Source: an uncultured Bacteroidales bacterium (GTDB taxonomy: Bacteria; Bacteroidota; Bacteroidia; Bacteroidales; P3). From it: 64,000 bases of DNA. How positions within the stretch are numbered: the stretch's first letter is position 1; every line of letters begins with the position of its first letter. The notes below the pieces were generated by a model that was given only the letters and a program-made list of their open reading frames with translations, ran no database searches and was not told where the DNA came from. Shown piece after piece: positions 50,813 to 58,916 of the stretch. Made by a program: the position numbers and the translations under genes. The stretch lies in contig CAMIVE010000003.1 of the NCBI GenBank assembly GCA_946401725.1, positions 1 to 64,000 of the forward strand, read 5' to 3'.

Positions 50813-51463
50813 CTAGAAACGCAAGGACACGCTCGCCATCGGCGCAAGCGACAGTCCTGTCCCATTCCATCCGGTCCCCCATCCGCCCACGGGTGCTGTG
50901 CCGATGCCCGGCGCCACATGGAGCGAGAGGTCGTCGTTGATCTGGAAATCGAACAGATGCCCGAAGACGTAGGCGTCCAGCAGATTGAGTCCGTAGACGG
51001 CGACGGTGATGATAATCGACAGCTGGAAACTTTTGTTATAGGTCTCGTAGAGGTTGTAGATGTTCGACGTGGGGATATTGGCCATATCCGCATCCGACGG
51101 GTTGTCGAAATGGTTGACGCGATACAGATACTCATCCTTGTAGGAGCGCATCTGGGTGTAATTATAATAGGAATAATAGACCATTCCCCCCAGGGCGGCA
51201 TAGATGATAGGGATTTTCCAGGCTTGCCGGTTGTAGACCTGTCCCGCACCGGGAAGGATGGCGGAAAGGATCAATGCGCGGTTGGCGCTGTGCTCCTTCA
51301 CCGCGGTCTGCTGCTCGGTTGAAGTAACCACCTGCCCCTCCTGCCGATACACGACACTGTCGTTCTGCGCCATCAGGGGCGTGCAAACCAAAACGGAAAA
51401 AAGAGTAAGACAGACCAGCCTTACTCTTTTATTACTTATCCGGTGTTTGCTCAGACAAATCAA
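50813..51463 (-). CDS. DUF5683 family membrane/exported protein, parAB operon
   Basis: The 216-residue protein has a signal-like N-terminus (RLVCLTLFSVLVCTPLMAQ), a conserved ALILSAILPGAGQVYNRQAWKIPIIYAALGGMVYY segment of the DUF5683 family, a middle soluble stretch, a second membrane segment (IIITVAVYGLNLLDAYVFG), and a C-terminal glycine-rich strand region ending ASVSLRF. The start appears to be TTG 51463 overlapping the parB stop (TTGA); I saw no in-frame ATG that keeps the signal. The position directly after parB is a common Bacteroidota order. The role in segregation or envelope assembly is unknown. Confidence 0.8.
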   Translation of the reverse strand: MICLSKHRISNKRVRLVCLTLFSVLVCTPLMAQNDSVVYRQEGQVVTSTEQQTAVKEHSANRALILSAILPGAGQVYNRQAWKIPIIYAALGGMVYYSYYNYTQMRSYKDEYLYRVNHFDNPSDADMANIPTSNIYNLYETYNKSFQLSIIITVAVYGLNLLDAYVFGHLFDFQINDDLSLHVAPGIGTAPVGGWGTGWNGTGLSLAPMASVSLRF

Positions 51464-52347
51464 TTCCGTTTGATCAGTTTGATTATACGTTCAAAATCCT
51501 TGTCGTTATTGAAATGGATGGTCAACGTACCCTTCCCCCGGCGGCTGCGTTTCACCTCGACCTCCGACTGCAGGTACTGTCTCAAATCCGACCGCGTGGC
51601 GGCATGGGTCTCGGGGAGTTCCTCTTTTTTGCGAGGCGACGCGGGGGTCTTCGGTTTGGAGAGTTCCTTCACCAGCTGTTCCGTCTGACGGACGGAGAGC
51701 TGCTTGTTGATGATGTCGTGAAGCAATGCCAGATGGGTCTGGGTGTCCTCCACATTGACCAAACAGCGGGCATGGGCCATACTGATCTGGTCGCTGCTGA
51801 GGGCTATCTGGGTCTCGGACGGCAGGTTGAGCAGCCGCAGGTAGTTGGTGATGGTGGACCGGTTCTTGCCGACCTTCTCGCTCAACTGCTCATGGGTCAG
51901 CTGGCACTCCTCGATCAACGCATTGTAGGAGAAGGCGATTTCCATGGCGTTGAGGTTCTCTCTCTGGATATTCTCAACCAACGCCATCTCCATCATCTGG
52001 GAGTCTGTGGCGATACGGATGTATGCCGGTATTTCTTTCAAACCGGCTTTCTTCGAAGCGCGCAAACGACGCTCGCCGGCGATCAGCTGGTATTTCCCGT
52101 CGGGCATCTGACGAACCGTGATGGGGGAAATGACACCCTGCTGACTAATGGATTGCGCCAATTCCTCAAGCGCCTCGTCGTCAAAGTCTTTACGGGGCTG
52201 GAAGGGATTGGCTTCTATCGCAGTGACAGGAATGGAGGTGATGGCGGTCGTGAGGTTGGCTTTCCCCATGGCAGCGTCGATATCGACATCGGGCAGTATC
52301 GATCCCAAACCGCGTCCCAGTCCTGATGGTTTCTTTTTTGTAGGCAT
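51460..52347 (-). CDS. parB: chromosome-partitioning protein ParB
   Basis: From ATG 52347 it has 295 residues (MPTKKKPSGLGRGLGSILPD); a GTG start at 52371 overlapping the parA stop is possible. It contains the ParB/CTPase N-terminal domain with NPFQPRKDFDDEALEELA, the arginine-rich box GERRLRASKKAG, IQRENLNAMEIAFSYNALIEE, the helix-turn-helix VGKNRSTITNYLRLLNLP and a C-terminal dimer domain (GKGTLTIHFNNDKDFERIIKLI). It binds parS, loads as a CTP-dependent clamp and works with ParA. The operon order is PUR, parA, parB, DUF5683. No matching parS palindrome was noticed nearby. Confidence 0.96.
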   Translation of the reverse strand: MPTKKKPSGLGRGLGSILPDVDIDAAMGKANLTTAITSIPVTAIEANPFQPRKDFDDEALEELAQSISQQGVISPITVRQMPDGKYQLIAGERRLRASKKAGLKEIPAYIRIATDSQMMEMALVENIQRENLNAMEIAFSYNALIEECQLTHEQLSEKVGKNRSTITNYLRLLNLPSETQIALSSDQISMAHARCLVNVEDTQTHLALLHDIINKQLSVRQTEQLVKELSKPKTPASPRKKEELPETHAATRSDLRQYLQSEVEVKRSRRGKGTLTIHFNNDKDFERIIKLIKRN

Positions 52348-52363
52348 AGTTTTCAAACGTTCT

Positions 52364-53143
52364 TTATTCACTCTTCTGCATATTGTTTCGCCGCAAAATC
52401 TCGTTGGCGAGGTTCAGGTAGTTGATGGCTCCCGGACACGAGGCGTCATGCATGATGATCGACCGGCCGTAACTGGGGGCTTCCGCCAGCTTGGTATTGC
52501 GGTAGATCAGCGTGTCGAACACCATCTGCTTGAAATGGCCGCGCACATCCTCCACCACCTGACGCGCCAGACGCAGTCGGGAGTCATACATGGTTATCAG
52601 CAGTCCCTCAATCGACAAATTGGGATTCAGCCGCGTCTGCACAATCCGGACGGTATTGAGCAGTTTGCCCAGTCCTTCCAAAGCGAAATACTCGCTCTGG
52701 ATGGGAATGATGACCGAATCGGATGCCGTAAGGGCATTGATGGTGATGAGTCCCAACGACGGAGAGCAGTCGATGATAATGAAGTCATAGTCATCGCGTA
52801 TCGGCTTCAAAGCCTTGGAGATATAGAATTCGCGTTGTTTCTCGTTCACCAGGTCGATCTCCGCACCGACCAGGTCGATACGGGTGGGCAGCATCCACAG
52901 ATTGGGCGTTTCCGTCTGGATGATACAATCGCGCGCAGGAACCTGCCCCAGAAAACACTCATAGGCGCTGTTCTCCACCGTTTCAGGGTTCACTCCCAGT
53001 CCCGATGTGGCATTGGCCTGGGGGTCAGCGTCAATCAGCAGCACTTTATATTCCAATACAGCCAACGAAGCGGAAAGGTTCGTTGCCGTCGTGGTCTTTC
53101 CCACACCGCCTTTCTGGTTGGCTATAGAAATGATTTTTCCCAT
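52364..53143 (-). CDS. parA: chromosome-partitioning ATPase ParA/Soj
   Basis: The 259-residue ParA-type ATPase has the deviant Walker A KGGVGKTTTATNL with signature Lys11 and catalytic Lys16, the A' motif LLIDADPQANATSGLG, Walker B FIIIDCSPSLGLIT and the conserved YNSNTKLAEAPSYGRSI-like YRNTKLAEAPSYGRSI. Length and domain order indicate the chromosomal Soj type, without an N-terminal helix-turn-helix. It acts on nucleoid DNA with ParB for origin segregation. The PUR gene lies 9 bp upstream, and parB starts 17 bp downstream. Confidence 0.96.
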   Translation of the reverse strand: MGKIISIANQKGGVGKTTTATNLSASLAVLEYKVLLIDADPQANATSGLGVNPETVENSAYECFLGQVPARDCIIQTETPNLWMLPTRIDLVGAEIDLVNEKQREFYISKALKPIRDDYDFIIIDCSPSLGLITINALTASDSVIIPIQSEYFALEGLGKLLNTVRIVQTRLNPNLSIEGLLITMYDSRLRLARQVVEDVRGHFKQMVFDTLIYRNTKLAEAPSYGRSIIMHDASCPGAINYLNLANEILRRNNMQKSE

Positions 53144-53152
53144 GATAAAAAC

Positions 53153-53500
53153 TTAGAAGTTGAAATCGATTCCGTCAATAACGTTGTTGTCTTCCTTCTC
53201 TGGCATCGAAGGGGAGTCGCCGTTGGCGTCCTCGGGAGGGATCTCACCTGTCTCAATGAAGTGGATGGCGTTCGTCAGCCCCTTCTGGAATTTGTCGAAA
53301 TCCTCTTTGTAGAGGAACATCTTGTTCTTCTCAAAATAGAAATTACCCGTGTTGTTGTCGAAAAGTTTGCGGCTTTCGGCAATCACAATAAATTTGTCAC
53401 CGGCTTTGGTCTCTTTCACATCGAAGAAATACTTGCGCTTTCCGGCACTAATCGACTGTGAATACAATTCTTCTCTCATTCTGTTGCTGTTATAATCCAT
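53153..53500 (-). CDS. PUR-family single-stranded nucleic-acid-binding protein
   Basis: The 115-residue protein has one PUR domain (YSQSISAGKRKYFFDVKETKAGDKFIVIAESRK, followed by NFYFEKNKMFLYKEDFDKFQKGLTNAI), matching the bacterial PUR/DUF3276 proteins of Bacteroidota and spirochaetes. An acidic C-terminal tail with a conserved IDFNF end follows. The family binds purine-rich single strands. It heads the operon before parA (9 bp), so a role in origin-region DNA or segregation is reasonable inference. A TAATTTTG box lies at 53527-53534 (minus), 27 bp upstream. Confidence 0.88.
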   Translation of the reverse strand: MDYNSNRMREELYSQSISAGKRKYFFDVKETKAGDKFIVIAESRKLFDNNTGNFYFEKNKMFLYKEDFDKFQKGLTNAIHFIETGEIPPEDANGDSPSMPEKEDNNVIDGIDFNF

Positions 53501-53600
53501 AACTATCTTGGGTTAAAATTGAATTGGCAAAATTACATTTTTTTTTTGACATGACTGTTGTTTTGCGAAAAAAACATTTTAACAGCCATTAGGGGAAGTC

Positions 53601-54878
53601 CTAAAATTTCTTGTGCGTCATAATGTCCAGAACCACATCGTCGGTCTGATCCATACCCTCCTGTCCGAGACGGCCCAGGTTGCGGATGGAAAAGTCGGTG
53701 TCTTTCTCAGACAGTCCGTCACAGGCGTCAACCACCTTGTCGTGCAGCGCCAATTCGGCACACACAAATGCGCTGTACAGTCCTGTCGACATCTTCAACG
53801 CACACGAAGGCTTCGCACCGTCGCAAACCATTCCGGCGAGGGTGTTGATCATATTCTTGATAGCATAGCATATCTGGTCGTAACTGCCCCCATGAAGGTA
53901 GGTGATGCCCGTGGTGACGCCTATCGAAGCGTTGACAATACCACACAAGGCCGACAGCCGGCCGATTCCCCGTTTGACATAGATGGAGGTCAGATGGCTG
54001 AGGATGAGGGCGCGCGTAATCTGCTCTTCGCTCCTCCCCTTCGCTTTGCCGTATTCGTACAACGGCAATGTGCAGGCGATTCCCTGATTGCCGCTGCCGC
54101 TGTTGGAATAGACGGGCAACGTGCATCCATCCATACGGGCATCCGAGGCGGCAACGGTACGGGCAATGACGGTATGCACAATGTCGCCTTCGGCGTTTTC
54201 CATCAGGATGCGACCGGTATTGAGTCCATAGCCTTTCAAGCCTTCTGTGGCTGCCACGCTGTTCAGAGTCACTGTTTCGCGGATAAACTCCAGCTCCTCT
54301 ATGGGGGCCGTGGTGGCATAGTCGTACACCACCCGTTCCGTCAACTGGGGCTCGCTCCCCGCGCCGTCGTCCGAATGGCTGTTCTGACTATCTTCGTCAA
54401 TCAGCACCTCGCTGTTGCGGGCCACATAGACGAAATTGGTGTGCCGTTTCGAGATGATGGCCTTCGAGACGTCGCCACCTTTGTGGCAGATGCACTCGAT
54501 ATACAGCTTGTCCTCGCAGCGCTCCTTCAGGCCTATCGCTATCCGGTCGCCGTTGTTGGACAGCCATTCCTTCGCCTTCTGAACCACATCCTCGCCAACC
54601 GTCAGCACCTCCAGCTGGCGCTTGCTGTCACCTGCGGTGAGCGCTATGGCCACTGCTATCGGAAGTCCTATCATCCCCGTGCCGGGAATGCCGACCCCCA
54701 TCGCGTTTTTGAAAACATTCTTGCTCAGCAGCAGTTCGGTCTTTTCAGGCATCTCGCCCAGCGCCTCACGTGCCTTTGCCACACACAGTGCCACTGCACC
54801 GGGCTCCGTACACCCCGTGGCCACAACCACCTCTCGCTGGATAAGCGCTCTAAGCTGTTGACGGATCGTGTCGTTCAT
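53601..54878 (-). CDS. cyuA: L-cysteine desulfidase / UPF0597 (CyuA-like)
   Basis: The 425-residue protein matches the UPF0597/CyuA family: ATGCTEPGAVALCVAKA near the start (Cys23), KNAMGVGIPGTGMIGLPIA, SNSGSGNQGIACTLPL, and GLSALCGIVNASIGVTTGITYLHGG-like LSALCGIVNASIGVTTG, the last with a cysteine likely to ligate the [4Fe-4S] cluster. It is predicted to turn L-cysteine into pyruvate, ammonia and sulfide anaerobically; a serine-deaminase role is the alternative. It lies 12 bp downstream of the deoxyhypusine-synthase-like gene, same strand, so they probably share the promoter at 55999. Confidence 0.85.
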   Translation of the reverse strand: MNDTIRQQLRALIQREVVVATGCTEPGAVALCVAKAREALGEMPEKTELLLSKNVFKNAMGVGIPGTGMIGLPIAVAIALTAGDSKRQLEVLTVGEDVVQKAKEWLSNNGDRIAIGLKERCEDKLYIECICHKGGDVSKAIISKRHTNFVYVARNSEVLIDEDSQNSHSDDGAGSEPQLTERVVYDYATTAPIEELEFIRETVTLNSVAATEGLKGYGLNTGRILMENAEGDIVHTVIARTVAASDARMDGCTLPVYSNSGSGNQGIACTLPLYEYGKAKGRSEEQITRALILSHLTSIYVKRGIGRLSALCGIVNASIGVTTGITYLHGGSYDQICYAIKNMINTLAGMVCDGAKPSCALKMSTGLYSAFVCAELALHDKVVDACDGLSEKDTDFSIRNLGRLGQEGMDQTDDVVLDIMTHKKF

Positions 54879-54890
54879 ATCGGTTATGCT

Positions 54891-55928
54891 TTATTTCTCG
54901 AAAATTTTCTGCCAGTTCTTGTATTCACGCTCACGCCACGGACCGTTGTGGTAAACGTACGAGGCGATCAACGGAATCACTGTGGTTCCTTCGGCATAGA
55001 CCATCTGCTGGAGCTCTTCCGACACTTTGCCCCACGAACCGGCCTCAAGCAGCGTCGACGACGAGCAGGCGCCGTCACGCACATCGGCAACGGTGATCTG
55101 GATGGCGTATTTGTGCATCGGTACCTCATAGCCCAATATCTCGGCACAGACAACGGTGTCCTGTGCGAAGTTCTTGGGGGTGCCGCCACCGACCATGAAG
55201 AGACCCGACTCGGGTGTCTGCATCTTGATTTTGGTCAATTCCACAAAATCACATACCGAGTCGATGCTCAGATAGGGCTTGCCTTCCTTGGCGCGCTCCC
55301 ACTGGTGCTTGCCGATACCGAAACCAGCGGAACTGTCGGAAAAGGCGGGACAGAAAATAGGCACACCGCATTCATAGCAGGTCTGTATCAGGCTCTCCTT
55401 TTTCACGCTGCGACCGTTGTGCAGCCATTTGCCCAATTCATAGATGAATTCGCGCGAGCTGTAGGGACGTGCTTCGAGCATGTTGGCCAGTTCATAGGTG
55501 GCATTGTCGCAAGCCTGCAGCTCCTCCTCGTCGATGAAGGTGTCGTAAATACGGTCGATATAGAGTTCGCGCAGCTTCGTGTCGGGGATGACATTCTCTT
55601 TCGTGCCGATATAGTGTTTGAAACCCAGCGCTTCAAAGAGGTCCATATCGATAATCGACGCACCTGTCGAAACAACAACGTCAACCATTTTGTTACGCAC
55701 CATATCCACATACACCTGCATGCATCCTGCAGCCGAGGTGGAACCAGCGATTGTCAGGATGTTCGTGCAATCTTTCTCGGCGCACATCTTCATCAGGATG
55801 TCGGCAGCACGGGCGGTGTCACGCGAAGTGAACGACATGTGGCGCATCGCGTCAATCAGTTCAGTGGAATCATACTTTTTAATGTCAATGTGTTTGACGG
55901 TTTCTTTCAAAAGGTCCTTCTTTTCCAT
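54891..55928 (-). CDS. deoxyhypusine-synthase-like protein
   Basis: The 345-residue NAD-dependent enzyme family member has TIAGSTSAAGCMQVYVDMV, VVSTGASIIDMDLFEALGF for the dinucleotide-binding part, and the segment GGGTPKNFAQD, where Lys aligns with the catalytic lysine of deoxyhypusine synthase (GGGxxKHH in human). Bacteria have no eIF5A, so the substrate must differ; polyamine metabolism is the usual suggestion for bacterial homologues. The cysteine-desulfidase gene follows after 12 bp. Its promoter is at 55999-56028. No speA/speB-like or other polyamine gene is in the window. Confidence 0.88.
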   Translation of the reverse strand: MEKKDLLKETVKHIDIKKYDSTELIDAMRHMSFTSRDTARAADILMKMCAEKDCTNILTIAGSTSAAGCMQVYVDMVRNKMVDVVVSTGASIIDMDLFEALGFKHYIGTKENVIPDTKLRELYIDRIYDTFIDEEELQACDNATYELANMLEARPYSSREFIYELGKWLHNGRSVKKESLIQTCYECGVPIFCPAFSDSSAGFGIGKHQWERAKEGKPYLSIDSVCDFVELTKIKMQTPESGLFMVGGGTPKNFAQDTVVCAEILGYEVPMHKYAIQITVADVRDGACSSSTLLEAGSWGKVSEELQQMVYAEGTTVIPLIASYVYHNGPWREREYKNWQKIFEK

Positions 55929-55998
55929 TTTGATTTATATTTTTTATTATTGAATTACAATATTATAATTAGTTCTTAATTCTATGGGATTCATTTTG

Positions 55999-56028
55999 CA
56001 AAAATACGCAAAAAATTCGATTAGCAAA
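55999..56028 (-). promoter_or_regulatory. promoter of the DHS-like/cyuA operon
   Basis: The minus strand has TTTG (56025-56028), 18 bases, TATTTTTG (55999-56006). Spacing is one short of the ideal 19. The leader to ATG 55928 is about 65 nt. Confidence 0.78.
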
Positions 56029-56063
56029 CCCCGTGGCGTTTAACGTTTTTATCTGTCCCCTAT

Positions 56064-57596
56064 TTAAAACATATCGTCATTCTCGTGGTTCATCTTGGAG
56101 TCCACCACAATGGACATACCTCCTCCGTTGCCCCCCTGGTCGAACGCCTCGTTGGGTGCAAGTCCGGACGACAGCGAAACGCCTCCTTCGTAGTCACGGT
56201 TCTCAAAACGGGCGAATTTGCTCACGAATTTCAGTCGTACCTCCCCTGTCTCACCGCTACGATGCTTGGCGATGATGATGTCTGCCATTCCTAACGTGGA
56301 GCCGTTGTCGTCCTCCATAATCTGATAGTATTCCGGGCGGTAGATAAACATCACAATATCTGCATCCTGCTCGATGGCACCCGACTCACGAAGATCCGAT
56401 AGTTGGGGCTTCTTTGACCCTCCACGGGTCTCCACCGCACGTGACAGCTGCGACAATGCCAGTACCGGCACCTGCAACTCTTTCGACAGCGCCTTCAGCT
56501 GACGCGAAATCAGACTGATTTCCTGTTCTCGGTTGCCATTGCGGGGCAGATCCCCTCCCCCTTGCATCAACTGCAGATAATCGATAAATACCATTTGGAT
56601 GTCATGCTGCTGCTTCAACCGCCGGCATTTGGCGCGCAGCTCGAATATGGAGAGCTGGGGGGTGTCGTCGATATAGATGGGGGCTTCCGTCAGCACCTGC
56701 GAACGGGTGTACAGCTGATTCTTCTCCCAGTCGGGCAACTTCTCGCCTTTCTTCAGCCGGTCGCCGGAAATTCCCGACTCGCTGCTGATCAATCGCATCA
56801 CCAACTCCACAGCTGTCATCTCCAACGAGAAGAAGGCAATGGGCTTCTTCATGTCGACAGCGATATTCCGGGCTATCGAGAGTGCAAAGGCGGTCTTACC
56901 CATGGCGGGTCGGGCGGCAAGGATGATCAGCGTGCCCGGCTGGAAGCCTGCAGTGGTGCGGTCCAAGTCGACAAAACCCGATGGAACACCGCTGTAGGAG
57001 CTGCCGTTGCTTTGGGCTGCCTCTATCTGCTCGTAGGCTGTCTTAAGCACATCAGGCATGTTACGGTATTCGGTGTGGAAGTTCTTCTCGTCAATGTCCA
57101 TCAGCAGCTGCTCGGTCTTGTCGAGCAGCGTCAACACGTCGGTAGTCTCTTCATAGGCTTCGGTCAGCGTCTGGGTGGAGATACGGATAATCTCGCGCTG
57201 GATATATTTCTCCGAAAGGATACGGGCGTGGAATTCGATATGGGCGGCCGACACCACATGGTTGGTGAGCTGCGAGAGGTACATGCTGCCTCCCACCTCT
57301 TCCAGCCGTCCCTCTTTCAGCAGCTGCTGGGTCACCGTAAGAAGGTCTATCGGCTTCGTCTGCTCGAAGAGGGTCAGTATCGCACGGAAGATCACCTGGT
57401 GCTCCGGGCGGTAGAAGTACTCCTCACGGAGCATCTGTATCGTGTTGTTGAGCGCATTCTGATCGAGCATCAACGCTCCAAGTACCGCCTCCTCCAGTTC
57501 GATGGCTTGCGGAGGCGTTTTGCCATTGAGTGAGAAAGCTTGGTCGTATGTGATTCGTTCTTTTCTTTTTGCAAGATTTCGTTGTGTCGTTTCCAT
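56064..57596 (-). CDS. dnaB: replicative DNA helicase DnaB
   Basis: From ATG 57596 it has 510 residues (METTQRNLAKRKERI); the longer reading uses a TTG inside the promoter. It contains an N-terminal helical domain (PPQAIELEEAVLGALMLDQN), a linker, and the RecA-like motor with Walker A ILAARPAMGKTAFAL (about residue 230), Walker B MVFIDYLQLMQG, and the DnaB motifs ALSQLSRAVETRG and RESGAIEQDADIVMFIYR. It unwinds DNA as a hexamer at the fork. The C-terminus has a Gly/Asn-rich tail (DQGGNGGGMS). No intein is present. The -7 box lies only 4 nt upstream of the ATG, implying a nearly leaderless message. Confidence 0.96.
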   Translation of the reverse strand: METTQRNLAKRKERITYDQAFSLNGKTPPQAIELEEAVLGALMLDQNALNNTIQMLREEYFYRPEHQVIFRAILTLFEQTKPIDLLTVTQQLLKEGRLEEVGGSMYLSQLTNHVVSAAHIEFHARILSEKYIQREIIRISTQTLTEAYEETTDVLTLLDKTEQLLMDIDEKNFHTEYRNMPDVLKTAYEQIEAAQSNGSSYSGVPSGFVDLDRTTAGFQPGTLIILAARPAMGKTAFALSIARNIAVDMKKPIAFFSLEMTAVELVMRLISSESGISGDRLKKGEKLPDWEKNQLYTRSQVLTEAPIYIDDTPQLSIFELRAKCRRLKQQHDIQMVFIDYLQLMQGGGDLPRNGNREQEISLISRQLKALSKELQVPVLALSQLSRAVETRGGSKKPQLSDLRESGAIEQDADIVMFIYRPEYYQIMEDDNGSTLGMADIIIAKHRSGETGEVRLKFVSKFARFENRDYEGGVSLSSGLAPNEAFDQGGNGGGMSIVVDSKMNHENDDMF

Positions 57597-57600
57597 GATG

Positions 57601-57608
57601 CAAAGGTA
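57601..57608 (-). promoter_or_regulatory. -7 box directly at dnaB start
   Basis: The minus strand reads TACCTTTG, four bases before ATG 57596. TTTG occurs 15 bases upstream instead of 19. Transcription would start at or within a few bases of the A of the ATG. Confidence 0.65.
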
Positions 57609-57705
57609 CATCTTTTTTTGAAACAAAAGAAGGTTTTTTTTAATTGATTCTTTTTCAAAAAATAATTTTACACCCTCCCCCGCTTCGCCAATTCAAAAAA
57701 AAATG

Positions 57706-57713
57706 TATTTTTG
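57706..57713 (+). promoter_or_regulatory. -7 box of the small transcription unit
   Basis: TATTTTTG fits TAnnTTTG; upstream TTCG at N18 is a partial -33 match. It faces away from the dnaB promoter, giving a divergent pair with roughly 100 bp between the boxes. Confidence 0.55.
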
Positions 57714-57812
57714 CAAAAAGAGACTTTACAAGCAAGTTACAGTACCTGTTCGGGAAACGGCAATCGACGCATGTGCTCCAAATTAGCCATCCGACAGATC
57801 CATAAAAAGAGA

Positions 57813-57968
57813 ATGTATCGTGAGGTAGAAGAAACAAGCGACAACAACACGCAAACCAACACCGCTGTCGAAACGCAAAACAACACCCCCGCTCCGACAG
57901 AAAACAACACTCAAACACCCGCTCAAAAGAAGGCAGCCAAATTCCAAGCCAATAAGGTGAAAAAATAA
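57813..57968 (+). CDS. 51-residue hydrophilic protein or small-RNA unit
   Basis: ATG 57813 opens a 51-codon frame with a very polar, Asn/Thr/Gln-rich product: MYREVEETSDNNTQTN at the start and QKKAAKFQANKVKK at the basic end, probably disordered and nucleic-acid- or ribosome-associated. The unit has its own -7 box (57706) and terminator (57991-58024), so a transcript of about 300 nt is likely, with a 95-nt leader of mixed composition. The leader contains no known riboswitch that I recognise. A longer frame from TTG 57711 lies in the promoter and is unlikely. It could alternatively be a non-coding RNA. Confidence 0.5.
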   Translation: MYREVEETSDNNTQTNTAVETQNNTPAPTENNTQTPAQKKAAKFQANKVKK

Positions 57969-57990
57969 TCACCGCCATCTATGGAAACAG

Positions 57991-58024
57991 AAAAGAGGGA
58001 CTGCATACAGTCTCTCTTTTTTTG
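57991..58024 (+). terminator. rho-independent terminator of the small unit
   Basis: An 11-bp stem AAGAGGGACTG/CAGTCTCTCTT (one G-T pair) with a CATA loop is followed by a run of T, giving a strong terminator 22 bp after the small reading frame. The next 120 bp up to 58145 are A/C-rich and look like the leader of the barrel gene. Confidence 0.88.
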
Positions 58025-58145
58025 TTTTGACAACAATTTTTTTTCAACACAAACGTTTAAAGCAAAATAAAACAATAACTCCCACTCAACTCCTAGTAAA
58101 ACACACCAACTTGTCAATATACAATCAATCAATTGAACAACAGTA

Positions 58146-58916
58146 ATGTATCATCCCTTTCGACCCCATAAAAACATTACCCCTCACCGACAGCGTCTGC
58201 TCGCCATCCTGCTTCTCGTGGTGACACTGCTGTCCGTCAACGATCTGCAGGCCCAACGTCGCCGCAACAGGAGCATCTTCCACGCCTACCCCGTTGTCGG
58301 CGCTACCGCCTCCCAGATGCGCGGCGACGAATTGCGGGGATTCAAGAAATGGGGATTCACCGCCGGTGTCGGCTCCACGCTCTCCATCTCCGATAATGAC
58401 AACTGGAAACTCTCTCTCGAGGCCGATTTCAGCCAACGCGGAGCCTTCAACAACACCAACGACCCTTACAGCCTTTACGACTTCACGCTCAACTACGTAG
58501 ACATACCGCTTACCCTCCATTTCACCGACCCCATCGGCGGCATCACCATCGGCGCCGGTTTGGTCTACAGCCGCCTGGTGCAGCAACCGCACGGCGAGGT
58601 GGTCTATCTGCCCAACTATTTCGTGCCCGACGATTCGGACATGAGCTTCCTCAAAAACGATTTCGCCGCCGCCATCGACCTGCGCTTCCCCATCTGGAAA
58701 GGGCTTACATTCAATCTGCGCTACCAGCATTCGCTCATCCCTATCAAGAAACAATGGAGCTTCACCGAATACGGCCAGATGTTCTCCGGCGGCAGCGACA
58801 CTTGGTCTAACGACATCTACAACTCCTCTGTCTCCGTCCGCATCATGTACGTTTTCGGAGAGCAAAAACATTACAACAAGTACAACCGCAAAAAAAAGTA
58901 TAAAAGAAGAAGATAA
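58146..58916 (+). CDS. PorT-like outer-membrane beta-barrel protein
   Basis: The 256-residue protein has an N-terminal basic segment and hydrophobic signal (LLAILLLVVTLLSVNDLQAQ). The mature part resembles the small beta-barrels of the PorT/OMP_b-brl_2 group: GVGSTLSISDNDNWKLSLEADFSQRG, DFTLNYVDIPLTLHF (the characteristic YVDIPL motif of these barrels), GITIGAGLVYSRL, then a very basic C-terminus KKKYKRRR after VSVRIMYVFGEQ. It shares one base with coaD (TAATG). PorT proper assists type IX secretion; this may be a paralogue with another role. Confidence 0.82.
   Translation: MYHPFRPHKNITPHRQRLLAILLLVVTLLSVNDLQAQRRRNRSIFHAYPVVGATASQMRGDELRGFKKWGFTAGVGSTLSISDNDNWKLSLEADFSQRGAFNNTNDPYSLYDFTLNYVDIPLTLHFTDPIGGITIGAGLVYSRLVQQPHGEVVYLPNYFVPDDSDMSFLKNDFAAAIDLRFPIWKGLTFNLRYQHSLIPIKKQWSFTEYGQMFSGGSDTWSNDIYNSSVSVRIMYVFGEQKHYNKYNRKKKYKRRR

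Noticed and set aside
47660-54780. CACGTG-containing sites as parS near parAB
   Set aside because: The CACGTG and CACGTG-like cores I noticed (about 47663, 54768) lack the symmetric flanks of a parS palindrome; no supported site in the window.
57711-57968. 85-codon frame from TTG 57711
   Set aside because: The TTG is part of the -7 box; the 51-codon frame from ATG 57813 is the only credible one.
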